Shown: piece after piece, positions 45,750 through 54,805 of the stretch
How positions within the stretch are numbered: position 1 is the stretch's first letter
Layout of the letters: the number at the start of each line of letters is the position of its first letter
NCBI GenBank assembly: GCA_000746585.2
Contig: CP009217.2
Span: forward strand, 1,678,662 to 1,742,661
From: Rickettsiales bacterium Ac37b
GTDB taxonomy: Bacteria; Pseudomonadota; Alphaproteobacteria; Rickettsiales; Arcanibacteraceae
Reading direction: 5' to 3'
Length of the DNA: 64,000 bases
Made by a program: the position numbers and the translations under genes
The notes under the pieces: generated by a model
The model's database searches: none
Seen by the model: only the letters and a program-made list of their open reading frames with translations
What the model was told of the DNA's origin: nothing

Positions 45750-48515
45750 ATGCTTAATGTGACAATAGATGGAAAAAATATATCAAAGTTAATGGAAGAA
45801 AAAGCTTTTAAATTATTAAAAGAGGAAAAATATAAGGATGCGTATGAATTACTATTACAATTAAAAGAGAGAAATAGTGATTTAGACAAGGTAAATTTTG
45901 CCTTAGGCTTTATTTGTGAATTAGAGGCAGTAGAAGGTGTAAATATAGAATTAGCACAATTATATTATACTAAAGCTATGGAATTTGGAAGTATAGAAGC
46001 AAAAATACGTATGGCTTTTTTGGCTGAAAAAGGCAAAATTTCCAATAATTATGAAGCATATAGTTTATATAAAGAAACTGTAGATTACTATAGGTTATCT
46101 AAGGAGAAGTTATCTCACGATGAGCTTGTGCTACTGGAAAAAAATATGGCATTTGTTTACTATCGTCTTGGTAAAATATATGAAAAATCCATGATCCTTA
46201 ATGATGAGTGGCATATAAAAGAAAAAAATCTTAACGATGCTTTGGAAGCATATACTGTATCACGTAGACTATATAGTAAACATAATCTTAACAATTTAGA
46301 TAAAGCTAAAGTATTAAATAAAATTGGCTGGCTAAGATACACAATATTTTTGGAAAAAAATGATTGGAATGGTATTAATAAGCCTCCTAGAGAACTCAAA
46401 ATTATTGAAAAAATATTTAATCGATCAGAAGAGTTAGGTAATAAAGAAGCAACAGTTGGCTTATTGAATATACAAGCTGCAACGCATTCTTTCATAAATT
46501 ATACACCATATCTAAATATAGAACTAGCAAAATCTTTAATAAATAAAGCTTTAAATATAGAACCTAATCATCTGCCTACACTGTTACTTGCAGCTGAAAT
46601 TGAAACTATAGTACCCACATATGAAGACCATAAATTAGCTTTAGATTTTATAAGACGAGCTTTAAAAATTGATTCTGCAAATCAAAAAGTAAGAAAAAAA
46701 TTTGATGAAATTATTGGGTACCAATCTAGATATTTTGCTAATTCTCTGGAGCAGGAGCTTAAAAACTCTGTGAAGGAGATAATAAAAAATGCAGTAAAAA
46801 AAGGGGCTTCGCATGATACTAAAAATAAAAGCCAAAGATTACAAGAAATATTTTTTCCTGAAGGATATATTTCAGCAAATTGGTTAACAAAACAAACCTA
46901 TACTCAGATGTTTATTGATAAGCATTTTGAAGACAATATGGTACGTTTTGTAACAATATTAGTAGAAATAATCAATACAAATAAATTATTTATTGAATTA
47001 TATCAACCAGCTGATCAGAAAAATCTATCTAAGCAAATAGTAAATAGTTTGTTAGACAGTGATACAAATATTAACTTAATAAAATTTATTGTTAAAACTG
47101 ATAAAATCAACCAGCTTGAAAAAGATCATTTAGATCAAAAAATTACCAGTCAATTTAAGCTTTTTTATAATCTAACAAACAATACACCGAAAGAAAATTT
47201 ATTATTTACCAGGGAAGAGCATCAATGGATTAACGCCCAGGAGGAATTTATAAAATTATTTTGTGAGAAATTTAGGATAGGAAGAAATGCTATAGAGTCG
47301 ATCGCAAAAGGTAAGGCACTTGCAATTCCAGATAGTGTGGGTAAATTGAAAGATGCATTAGATCGAGGAATGATATTACTCAATGTACCACCTTTATCCT
47401 ATTTAGGAAATACTTTGGGAGGAAATTCTTGGTTATATGCACTCACCACCTTTGTAACTGATTATGTTTATAACAGTTATAAACAGGCTATTATTTCAAG
47501 TTTTGTAGAGATGGATAAAATATTACCTCGCGGAGAAGATGCTAGTAATTTAATATTAATGATTGCAAAAGAAATAGCATCTAAATATTCTCCACAAATT
47601 GCAAACATTAAAGACTATAAATCTTTAGATTTATTAACTGAAGTAACGATAGAACGTATTATGTCTTATGTGATCGCAGAGACGAGTATGGTTAAATATA
47701 TTAAAGAGGGTATTAGCAATAAAATAAATAAGGCCTTAAATTTTGTACGTGGTAATACTCAGGAATTGAAAGCAGTAAATGCAAAACAGTTATTATATGA
47801 AGGTATTTGGTATGGCAAATCCTCTAATGAAGATAGACGTATACAAACCTTTACAGAGCAACAAGAGTTTGGAGATAATTGGATAATAGACGAGATTTGG
47901 GAAAAAACAGGTATTATTACTAAGGATAAAAGAATTTTTGGTAATGTAGAAAATATTAAAAAATATGGCTGTGCAATTGGTGATGATTTAGACCTTAATA
48001 TTCGAAAATTACAACCTATTGATCAATCAAAACTTAATTTAGAACTTAAAGAAATACTAGATAATACTTATGCCAAGCAAATAAAGATAAATTTGATAGT
48101 AGAGCAACGGCTTGATAATAATAAGAATAAATTAGAGAATAGTAAAAATATGACTAACGATAAAACTTATAATTTACTATTTGCCAAGGGAATGATAAGT
48201 ATAGGTTTAGTATTTTTAATACTTTCAGTAATGATTATGTTTATACCATTATTATCGGTATTCAGTAGTATTGCTCCTGGATTAATATTATCAGGAGGCT
48301 TATTACTGTGTACAGGCATAATATTTGGAAAAAATGTTACCGATAGTACTAGGGAAAAGGATAATAACTATCAACCATCTATGAATTCTGAAGATAAAGC
48401 TCCTAAAGGGAAAGAAATAAAAAAAGAAAAAATTAAAGGCCCCACCCCTTTGGATGGCTATAATATGCAAAATGGTAAAGATGATAAATTTAAAGCTTAT
48501 TCTATGCTCAGGTAA
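45750..48515 (+). CDS. TPR/Sel1-like protein with C-terminal membrane hairpin, paralogue 2
   Basis: Unknown 921-residue paralogue of the protein at 8237-11104, collinear along its whole length: MLNVTIDGKNISKLMEEKAF, FALGFICELEAVEG, AKIRAFLAEKG-type repeats, ALDFIRRALKIDSANQKVRK, VNAKQLLYEGIWYGKSS, TGIITKDKRIFGN. It ends with two hydrophobic segments (SVMIMFIPLLSVFSSIAPGL, ILSGGLLLCTGIIFG) and a charged tail with GPTPLDGYN. Overall divergence is substantial, yet an 84-bp block is identical in DNA with the first copy. No signal peptide. Secreted or inner-membrane location cannot be decided. Confidence 0.85.
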   Translation: MLNVTIDGKNISKLMEEKAFKLLKEEKYKDAYELLLQLKERNSDLDKVNFALGFICELEAVEGVNIELAQLYYTKAMEFGSIEAKIRMAFLAEKGKISNNYEAYSLYKETVDYYRLSKEKLSHDELVLLEKNMAFVYYRLGKIYEKSMILNDEWHIKEKNLNDALEAYTVSRRLYSKHNLNNLDKAKVLNKIGWLRYTIFLEKNDWNGINKPPRELKIIEKIFNRSEELGNKEATVGLLNIQAATHSFINYTPYLNIELAKSLINKALNIEPNHLPTLLLAAEIETIVPTYEDHKLALDFIRRALKIDSANQKVRKKFDEIIGYQSRYFANSLEQELKNSVKEIIKNAVKKGASHDTKNKSQRLQEIFFPEGYISANWLTKQTYTQMFIDKHFEDNMVRFVTILVEIINTNKLFIELYQPADQKNLSKQIVNSLLDSDTNINLIKFIVKTDKINQLEKDHLDQKITSQFKLFYNLTNNTPKENLLFTREEHQWINAQEEFIKLFCEKFRIGRNAIESIAKGKALAIPDSVGKLKDALDRGMILLNVPPLSYLGNTLGGNSWLYALTTFVTDYVYNSYKQAIISSFVEMDKILPRGEDASNLILMIAKEIASKYSPQIANIKDYKSLDLLTEVTIERIMSYVIAETSMVKYIKEGISNKINKALNFVRGNTQELKAVNAKQLLYEGIWYGKSSNEDRRIQTFTEQQEFGDNWIIDEIWEKTGIITKDKRIFGNVENIKKYGCAIGDDLDLNIRKLQPIDQSKLNLELKEILDNTYAKQIKINLIVEQRLDNNKNKLENSKNMTNDKTYNLLFAKGMISIGLVFLILSVMIMFIPLLSVFSSIAPGLILSGGLLLCTGIIFGKNVTDSTREKDNNYQPSMNSEDKAPKGKEIKKEKIKGPTPLDGYNMQNGKDDKFKAYSMLR

Positions 48516-48672
48516 TATTAAGTTTTTTCAGAAATTAGATGTATAGCTGCTCATCCACTTAGTTCTTCATATTTGGTAATACTATCATTACTTAAAATTG
48601 TATTATGATTAGAGCGTTAACTATTTATTGTAAAATATATGTAATAATTAATGAAATATTAAAAATTAAATT

Positions 48673-49121
48673 ATGGTTTATATCATGCAAGAGCAATTAT
48701 CCAAACTAGTAGAAGAAGGAAAGTTTTCTGAATTCAAAGATTTTATTGAACAAAATAATATTGATGTCAATGCTCCAATTGATAAGGATGACAATAGCTT
48801 GTTACATATTGCAACGAAAGAACTTATTTAATGTCAGCTGCACGGGATGGGCGTTTAGAAATATCAAAGTTACTAATTAAAAATGGTGCTGATGTAAATG
48901 CTATATCTAGCTATCAAGAAACTCCTTTAATGTGGGCTGTGAAAAATGGATATTTAGAAGTATTAAAATTCTTTATAGAGAAGGGGGCAGATATTACCAT
49001 ATTGGATATGGTTACATTAAGAAAGGGAGTAAAAGTTTTAGCTAGTGCAGAACCAAAAGAGCTATCTATTAAAGCTTTTAAGTATTATTTAGAAAAAGAA
49101 ACCGATTCATATTCAAAGTAA
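48673..49121 (+). pseudogene. Ankyrin-repeat protein, frameshifted
   Basis: The first frame (48673-48831) reads MVYIMQEQLSKLVEEGKFSE, with DVNAPIDKDDNSLLHIATKE, then stops. The second (ATG at 48831, overlapping the stop in TAATG) continues SAARDGRLEISKLLIKNGAD, ETPLMWAVKNGYLEVLKFFI, EKGADITIL, so two to three ankyrin repeats are split. A one-base indel near 48818-48828 restores roughly 148 residues. Translation by coupling at TAATG is possible. A further tail-like frame (KYYIEEALYKDLNNIDRPNP) lies at about 49140-49239. Confidence 0.72.
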
Positions 49122-49348
49122 GAAATAATTAATTAGTCAGCAGATTTCTAAGTTATCGAAATATTATATAGAAGAAGCTTTATATAAAGATTTAAATAAT
49201 ATTGATAGACCAAATCCATCAAAACCAAAACATAGGTAAATTAAAACAATAATTCCTAGAATTATGGTATTACCATTGTTAGGCTTCTGTGCACAAAATT
49301 ATAGCTTTTTAATTTGAATTAGGTGCACAGAACTAAAGTTTTTTCTAA

Positions 49349-49455
49349 TATAGTAAATTGATTTGCAGCCGGGACGTTGTCGCATCAAAGCTCTCCTACT
49401 AATTGTAGGCTTTGCTTTATCTGCCCTTGTCCCAAATACAACTTAATTTACTATA
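49349..49455. repeat. MITE-like repeat (107 bp)
   Basis: The left end TATAGTAAATTGATTTGCAG and right end CAACTTAATTTACTATA are the same as the IS630 ends in their outer bases (TATAGTAAATTAAGTTG). The core contains AGCCGGGACGTTG, CTCTCCTACTAATTGTAGGC and CTGCCCTTGTCCCAAATACA, shared with 16144-16319 and 61280-61385. Confidence 0.75.
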
Positions 49456-49503
49456 TATATTTTTTTAAAATATAAAAAGCCTACAATATTAGAGAATAAT
49501 GAG

Positions 49504-49941
49504 TTACCTAGTTATTTTAAATGCTTTATCTATTAAAAGGTCTGATATCTGACCTAATTCTATTTGTGAAGTCAAAGGGCATTTTTCTTCTAAGTTTTCA
49601 TCAAAAGTCTTAGCACCATTTTCGCATGTTAAAGCAATAAAACTTTCTAAAAACATATATAAATTTACTATCTTATAGGAATGTATACACATAAATAACT
49701 TCATTTTTGTACAAAGCATTTTAAACATTGCTTGATTTTTAAATAATATTGCTAAATATGTTGCAACTGCATACTGCATCATATCAAAGCCTCCTGATAA
49801 ATCTATTTCTTCAGTATTAAAATTAATTAATAATGGTTTATCAATGATATCAAGGAACCCTTGTAAATTGTTTTCCATTATGGCTACTATTAAATTTTTA
49901 TATGATTCAACAGAATTTATATCCTTCATGTGATTTTTCAT
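49504..49941 (-). CDS. Hypothetical 145-residue protein
   Basis: Not recognised. MKNHMKDINSVESYKNLIVA, then helical, hydrophobic stretches (MMQYAVATYLAILFKNQAMF, KIVNLYMFLESFIALTCENG) and an acidic C-terminus. The first half (IMENNLQGFLDIIDKPLLIN) faintly resembles the start of an ankyrin-type unit. A second ATG at codon 5 is an alternative start. Confidence 0.5.
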   Translation of the reverse strand: MKNHMKDINSVESYKNLIVAIMENNLQGFLDIIDKPLLINFNTEEIDLSGGFDMMQYAVATYLAILFKNQAMFKMLCTKMKLFMCIHSYKIVNLYMFLESFIALTCENGAKTFDENLEEKCPLTSQIELGQISDLLIDKAFKITR

Positions 49942-50200
49942 TTTTATATCTCCATAAAATTTATAAGCGAAATTTCAGGAGGTTTTTACAAAATAATTTT
50001 TGTATTGTAAAGAGTATAATAATAAAAAATACAAATATTTTTTGTATTTTTAATCTAATTTTTATTATTTGCAGAAAAATTACAAAAATTTCTTGTAAAA
50101 TTTAGAAAATTTATATTGTTTTATACTAATTTATTATAACGTCTATGCAATATTATTACGATAACACAAGCGAATTTTTATGAAAAGTTATGATATATGA

Positions 50201-50229
50201 TTGACATGATTTTAATTTCTTTGTAAAAA
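50201..50229 (+). promoter_or_regulatory. Possible sigma-70 promoter of the XRE-PAS gene
   Basis: TTGACA at 50201-50206 is a perfect -35 box. At 17 bp spacing there is an A-rich, poor -10 (TAAAAA, 50224-50229). The regulator start codon is 35 bp downstream. In such AT-rich DNA the -10 cannot be fixed by eye. Confidence 0.45.
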
Positions 50230-50263
50230 TCTTATAAATTTTTATGATAGGATAATAAAATAC

Positions 50264-51187
50264 ATGGAAGAATCTAAAATTTTAAATAGTTTTGGCGAAA
50301 GAGTACAATATATTAGATCATTAACTGGGTTAAGCAGGGCAGGATTTTGTACAAAGATAGGTATCTCTGTCCATAGCTTATGTAGTTGGGAATTAAAACG
50401 TTCTATTCCTTCTATGAAAAGTATTAATAATTTTATAGAAGCAGTAAAACTTATTGGTGTAGATTGTGATTATCAATGGCTTGTAAATGGCATAGGTAGT
50501 TTACCGATGCAAGAATTTAACTTAACCCATGATGATTTACAATATTTAGAGCTCTTAAGTAATAATGCAACTTTTATATCTTATGTAGATAAAGAAGAAG
50601 TGTTCCAATATGTGAATGAAAAATATAGTGAAGTATTTAATACCCCTCCTAGAGAAATTATAGGTAAAAAAATGCTAGATCTAATAGGAGACCAAGGATA
50701 CGCTGTATGTAAACCTTATATCAAGAAGGTTTTAGCTGGGGAAGAAGTTGCTTTTGGTTACCCATGGAAATTTAAAGAAGGTATATATAGGTTATTAAAT
50801 TTCCGTTATGTGCCGGCTAGAAACTCTTCAGGAAAGATTAAAGGCTTTTATTCTTTTATGGCAGATGGTCAAATTGTATTTGATCAAAATAATCATTCCA
50901 TTTTTTCCATAACACCAAGCTTTTCTCAAATTTTACCTCAAATTTCTGATATTCCTGTTGGAAAACTTCCTTATAATCACAGTTTATATTGCCAAGCTTT
51001 TGAAACCGTTGCTAAATTATTAGAAGAATATAGCATACATTATGATCTAAACACTATTACTCAAATTGCACATAATGTGTATGCATATGCATTACATACT
51101 AATAGCACTACTATAAAAACTGGCTACACTGAAGGAATTATCAAAACAGCGGTTTCCGCTGGGTTATTAAGTGCTATCAATAGGTAA
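50264..51187 (+). CDS. XRE-family regulator with a PAS domain
   Basis: 307 residues. The N-terminal XRE helix-turn-helix (GERVQYIRSLTGLSRAGFCT, KIGISVHSLCSWELKRSIPS) is followed at about residues 95-210 by a PAS-like sensor domain (TFISYVDKEEVFQYVNEKYS, EIIGKKMLDLIGDQGYAV, RYVPARNSSGKIKGFYSFMA). The C-terminal ~70 residues are helical. It would be a cytoplasmic transcription factor responding to a small ligand or redox signal; its targets are unknown. A good -35 box lies upstream. The region upstream (49942-50263) is extremely AT-rich and shows no other gene. Confidence 0.82.
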   Translation: MEESKILNSFGERVQYIRSLTGLSRAGFCTKIGISVHSLCSWELKRSIPSMKSINNFIEAVKLIGVDCDYQWLVNGIGSLPMQEFNLTHDDLQYLELLSNNATFISYVDKEEVFQYVNEKYSEVFNTPPREIIGKKMLDLIGDQGYAVCKPYIKKVLAGEEVAFGYPWKFKEGIYRLLNFRYVPARNSSGKIKGFYSFMADGQIVFDQNNHSIFSITPSFSQILPQISDIPVGKLPYNHSLYCQAFETVAKLLEEYSIHYDLNTITQIAHNVYAYALHTNSTTIKTGYTEGIIKTAVSAGLLSAINR

Positions 51188-51206
51188 CATAAATATCAGC
51201 TATTAG

Positions 51207-51280
51207 AGTTCTTAGCATCTAATTATTATAAATCGATTTTTGATTCTTTTGTCTAGAAATGATAGCCTTGGTTTTTACTA
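51207..51280. repeat. Dispersed repeat family C, partial copy
   Basis: GTTCTTAGCATCTAATTAT, then TTTTTGATTCTTTTGTCT, AAATGATAG and GGTTTTTAC. The central part matches the reverse complement of the right half of the long inverted repeat at 55671-55834. It follows directly after the XRE-PAS gene. Confidence 0.6.
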
Positions 51281-51420
51281 ATAATAGATGTATTTAATAT
51301 AGCAATAAGAAGAAAATATCGTACAGGTACCAAGTTTATTTTATTAAAATTGACAGCATCAATACTAAATGAGATAAAAAATATTTATAGTAAAATATAA
51401 AAAATTGATGAGGAATAAAA

Positions 51421-51864
51421 ATGAAGATTTTTGGTAAAAATGTTGTTACAGCTATGCTTGAAACGATTCATAGTTCCTTAAATGAGTATTTAGGTACGAA
51501 AGCAAATTTTGTGTATGGAATGATGGGAGGCTTTTTATCAATGCATTTTTCTAAACAATATGAACAAGCATTTATTAAATTGCTCTTTCCATTATTTGCA
51601 GGACCAATAGTTGAAGCTGAACGTAAATTTGAAGAAAAGGTAATAATGCCTCATATGGCGCCTCAACATGCAGATTATGCTCATATATTAGCTCCTCTTG
51701 TGACCACTTTATTTTCCGATAATCAATATCTAGCGGGAACAATAGCAGGAGTAGGGGATTATTTTTTGCTTCGATGTTATGACTCTCATAATAAGGTAGA
51801 TATAGTAATAGGTCTTGCTGGAGTAATTGGAGGAGGTTTAATAAGTGAATATTTTGAAAATTGA
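51421..51864 (+). CDS. Hypothetical 147-residue membrane-associated protein
   Basis: Not recognised. It starts MKIFGKNVVTAMLETIHSSL after GAGGAATAAA (a good Shine-Dalgarno). Glycine-rich hydrophobic segments (FVYGMMGGFLSMHF, AFIKLLFPLFAGPIVEA, LAGTIAGVGDYFLL, IVIGLAGVIGGGLISEYF) suggest weak membrane helices. It has the look of a small holin-like or intracellular-bacteria-specific protein, but nothing proves either. It lies between two repeats and a SIMPL gene on the same strand. Confidence 0.6.
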   Translation: MKIFGKNVVTAMLETIHSSLNEYLGTKANFVYGMMGGFLSMHFSKQYEQAFIKLLFPLFAGPIVEAERKFEEKVIMPHMAPQHADYAHILAPLVTTLFSDNQYLAGTIAGVGDYFLLRCYDSHNKVDIVIGLAGVIGGGLISEYFEN

Positions 51865-52011
51865 ATTTTCTTTCAAATTAAGAAAATGAAGTAAGCTTTA
51901 GTTATATTTTGGTATTGATTATAAAATTTTATACATTATACTCTCTAGGTTTTTTACCAAATTAGGTGCATCGGGCCTAGAATGATTTTTAAATTTTAAG
52001 TTAGGCAATAT

Positions 52012-52788
52012 ATGAAATTAGGCGAAAAAATCAAATGTGAAAATAATGTTTTATCATTAGCTATTTTGGGTATATTAATTGCTATAGGGCTTACTATGCT
52101 AGGCTATTTAGTAGGGCAAAGTTTTTTTAAAGCAAAACAATTAGATCGTGTAGTTACTGTTAAAGGATTATCAGAAAAGATGGTAGAAGCAGATCTTGCG
52201 GTTTGGCCAATTACTATCAAAGGAGTGGACAATGATTTACAGCAACTTAATGCTAAAATTGAACAAGATTGTAAAAAAGTAAAAGACTATTTAATACAAC
52301 TTGGCTTTGCCAATGAGGAAGTTGAATTAAGCCAGTATAGTGTAAAAGATCTAATGGCTCAAGAATATCGTAATAAAGAGCTGGAAAATGGTAGATACAT
52401 TATTACCGCAAGTGTTACCTTAAAAAGCAATAAAGTTAAACTAGTTAAAGAGGCTTATCAGCAAATTGCATCCTTAATAAAAGAAGGGATACTGATAGAT
52501 GTTGGTGATGATTACTCCTATAAAGGTCCTCTTTACCAATTTACAAAATTTAATGAATTAAAATTATTAATGCTTACTGAAGCAATCAAAAATTCTAAAG
52601 AAGCGGCTAATAAATTTGCAGAGGACTCAAACAGTCAACTAGGTATGATTAAAACGGCTAATCAGGGAGTTTTTTCTATGGTTGCTGTTAATAGTAGTGA
52701 GGTATATTCTAATAGTAATAAAGATGAAATATCAAGTATTCACAAAAAGATTAGGGTAGTAATTACTGTAGACTATTATTTAAATTAA
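52012..52788 (+). CDS. SIMPL-domain (YggE-like) protein
   Basis: 258 residues. A single N-terminal transmembrane anchor (about 17-38, LAILGILIAIGLTMLGYLVG) is followed by a SIMPL domain in the periplasm: RVVTVKGLSEKMVEADLAVW, GFANEEVELSQYSVKDL, YIITASVTLKSNKVKLVKEA and the conserved end IRVVITVDYYL. SIMPL/DUF541 proteins are linked to oxidative-stress tolerance; the mechanism is not known. MITE 52807-52899 begins 18 bp after the stop. Confidence 0.88.
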   Translation: MKLGEKIKCENNVLSLAILGILIAIGLTMLGYLVGQSFFKAKQLDRVVTVKGLSEKMVEADLAVWPITIKGVDNDLQQLNAKIEQDCKKVKDYLIQLGFANEEVELSQYSVKDLMAQEYRNKELENGRYIITASVTLKSNKVKLVKEAYQQIASLIKEGILIDVGDDYSYKGPLYQFTKFNELKLLMLTEAIKNSKEAANKFAEDSNSQLGMIKTANQGVFSMVAVNSSEVYSNSNKDEISSIHKKIRVVITVDYYLN

Positions 52789-52806
52789 GATATAGCAGCA
52801 CTGCTT

Positions 52807-52899
52807 TATAGTAAAAACAGTTGAAGTTTGATACTAAGTGATGAGGAGCTGGGTGAACATTGATCGACGCCGCAGGCAAATTCAGACGTTTTTACTATA
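52807..52899. repeat. Complete MITE-like repeat (93 bp)
   Basis: TATAGTAAAAACAGTTGAAG at one end and TTCAGACGTTTTTACTATA at the other. The core (GATGAGGAGC, GGTGAACATTGATCGACGCC) is a shorter version of 12906-13013, lacking about 15 bp with the AAGCCTAC segment. Confidence 0.75.
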
Positions 52900-52930
52900 G
52901 TGTTAAAATGGCTAGCTATTTTCGCTACAG

Positions 52931-53347
52931 CTAACCGATAATAGTTTTGAGATATCCTTGTGTGGCCCAATTTATGATTTTCTGATCCCTAGTAATCAAA
53001 GTGCTAGCAAGCTCTCTGGTAGTAGATATAATTAAACAATCTGCAGGATCTCCTTGAAATCCTCCAGGTAACATTATGCTTTCTGCTGCTATATTAGCAT
53101 TAATATCTAATACAGTTAAGCCTTCTATTTTTTCAATATTAGTTAAGAAATCTGCTATTCTACCATAGACATTAATTCTTTTTTTGCTAATGAGCATAGC
53201 TATTTCCCATAAAGTAATTGAAGAAATATACAAATTATCTGAATTTTGAGCATCAGCAATGATATCTTTTATTTTGTTTGTAAGGTTAGTAGGATCAAGT
53301 AAACTCCAAATTAGTATATGAGTATCAAGTATAATTTTTTCATTCAT
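52931..53347 (-). CDS. vapC: VapC-type PIN-domain toxin
   Basis: Ribonuclease toxin; VapC enzymes cut tRNA or rRNA. 138 residues from MNEKIILDTHILIWSLLDP: the first Asp is in ILDTHILIW, then SSITLWEIAMLISKKR (Glu), GGFQGDPADCLIISTTREL (Asp-Asp) and LITRDQKI. The start at 53347 overlaps the vapB stop by eight bases (ATGAATGA). An ATG three codons earlier (53356, MLSMNEK) is possible but overlaps more. All PIN acidic residues are present, so it should be active. Confidence 0.9.
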   Translation of the reverse strand: MNEKIILDTHILIWSLLDPTNLTNKIKDIIADAQNSDNLYISSITLWEIAMLISKKRINVYGRIADFLTNIEKIEGLTVLDINANIAAESIMLPGGFQGDPADCLIISTTRELASTLITRDQKIINWATQGYLKTIIG

Positions 53348-53576
53348 GCTCAGCATTCCATTTTATATCTGATAATTCTAATATATTATCTATAATTTTT
53401 GCTTTGCCTTTCATCAATCCAAAAATAGAAATTTTAATGTTACGATTAATAGGAATAATCCTAGCGATAGGTGTGCCTCTTTTAGTAATGAGGAGATGAT
53501 CATTAGTTTTTTGCATTTCTTCTAATAATTGATAACAGTGGGTTTTAAGTTCACCGATAGGTGTAATAATTTCCAT
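53340..53576 (-). CDS. vapB: Phd/YefM-type VapB antitoxin
   Basis: 78 residues, MEIITPIGELKTHCYQLLEE, with the typical Phd motif HLLITKRGTPIARIIPIN and a C-terminal part (ILELSDIKWNAEHE) that would wrap the toxin. Binds its own promoter and neutralises VapC. It overlaps vapC by eight bases; the promoter lies in the 85-bp gap to the DoxX gene. Confidence 0.88.
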   Translation of the reverse strand: MEIITPIGELKTHCYQLLEEMQKTNDHLLITKRGTPIARIIPINRNIKISIFGLMKGKAKIIDNILELSDIKWNAEHE

Positions 53577-53661
53577 AAGATCCTACAACATTAATTTATA
53601 TATAATAAATATATAATATGTATAATTATAAGTCAATATACTTAATAATAGGTCTAATAGT

Positions 53662-54483
53662 TTATTTACAATAGGGATATAAAATTTTAGGTATAAGTTT
53701 CTTTCGTACCATATAGGAATCTACTGAAAATTTGCCTGCTCCAGCTAGTATAAAACTAACATAAAAAACTATCATTAACATGGGATATTCCCAGCCACCT
53801 CCAGGATTAACCCATGTAAATCCGTCAAGAAAGTGATGTCCTAAAATAGTAGCTATTAAAAAATAAAGAGCTGCACCAAGCGCAGCTAGACGAGTTATGA
53901 TTCCAAGTCCAATACCAATAGCAATGGCTAATTCACACAATCCAGCCAATAATACAATAAGATCTGTATTAAAAGTAACTCCTAGTTGAATAAATACATT
54001 TATTAAATGATAATATGATGCTCTACCTGCAAACAATTTTTCAGTAAAATGTCCAACCATATCAAAACCAAAATACATACGTAATAATGTCATTTGCCAT
54101 AATAGTTTATTGTGCCATATTTTTACTAGATAGCCTTCTGAAGGATATTTTAAATCATTATAAATATAGTCAGCAATTTGACATAAAAAAGCTATGAATA
54201 TAAAAATAGAAGGTATTGATACAGTTGTAACAGAATGCATAGCTGAAATACGCCACATTATTAAAAATGCAAAACAAGAAATAAGGTATCCAATCGTAAA
54301 ATCTTTAGGTATAACAAAATAATGAACCAAAAAAGCCAGGAGAATAAAAAATAAAGAAAAAAATGCTGCATAGTCAGGTATTTTTTTATCTATAAAAATA
54401 GCATGCAATACACAACATACTAATATTAACAGCCCTGAACGTATTAACATAGATGATAATTTATTAGTATCATGCAAGAACAT
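53662..54483 (-). CDS. DoxX-family membrane protein
   Basis: 273 residues, seven to eight hydrophobic helices. The N-terminal half has about four (SMLIRSGLLILVCCVLHAIF, AFFSLFFILLAFLVHYFVIP). The second half is the DoxX domain: LLRMYFGFDMVGHFTEKLFA, LIVLLAGLCELAIAIGIGLG, ALGAALYFLIATILGHHFLD, YPMLMIVFYVSFILAGAGKF with the conserved final SVDSY. DoxX proteins are linked to redox or terminal oxidase function; the specific role is unknown. The extra N-terminal helices make it longer than minimal DoxX (~130 residues). Confidence 0.82.
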   Translation of the reverse strand: MFLHDTNKLSSMLIRSGLLILVCCVLHAIFIDKKIPDYAAFFSLFFILLAFLVHYFVIPKDFTIGYLISCFAFLIMWRISAMHSVTTVSIPSIFIFIAFLCQIADYIYNDLKYPSEGYLVKIWHNKLLWQMTLLRMYFGFDMVGHFTEKLFAGRASYYHLINVFIQLGVTFNTDLIVLLAGLCELAIAIGIGLGIITRLAALGAALYFLIATILGHHFLDGFTWVNPGGGWEYPMLMIVFYVSFILAGAGKFSVDSYMVRKKLIPKILYPYCK

Positions 54484-54758
54484 AAATATAACCTATTTTA
54501 AATAATAAGATTAAAAAATAATAATAGTTATTCAATATATAAAGTAAAATATTGTTAAGAAAAAAATGCTAGCGTAATATAATTTAATATTAATGGTAAT
54601 TAAGTATTATTGTTATGATTAGTAATAACATATTAATAAAAAATTAAGAATATATATTGAACTATTTTTTATTTCGATACTTCCCTTAAATAGATTGAGC
54701 TGTTATATTCATTAATAACTTGTACAAAATTAAGGTATTGATTTTTATATTCATTACA

Positions 54759-54777
54759 TGTAGTGGTAAACACTACA
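54759..54777. promoter_or_regulatory. Perfect 7-bp inverted repeat, possible operator
   Basis: TGTAGTG-GTAAA-CACTACA, 28 bp before the start of the outer-membrane protein gene at 54806. This size and symmetry suit a regulator-binding site in a promoter region. Apart from this, the gap 54484-54805 is AT-rich and shows no gene. Confidence 0.5.
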
Positions 54778-54805
54778 ATTTTACATACGTCTTAAAAGGA
54801 TTATC

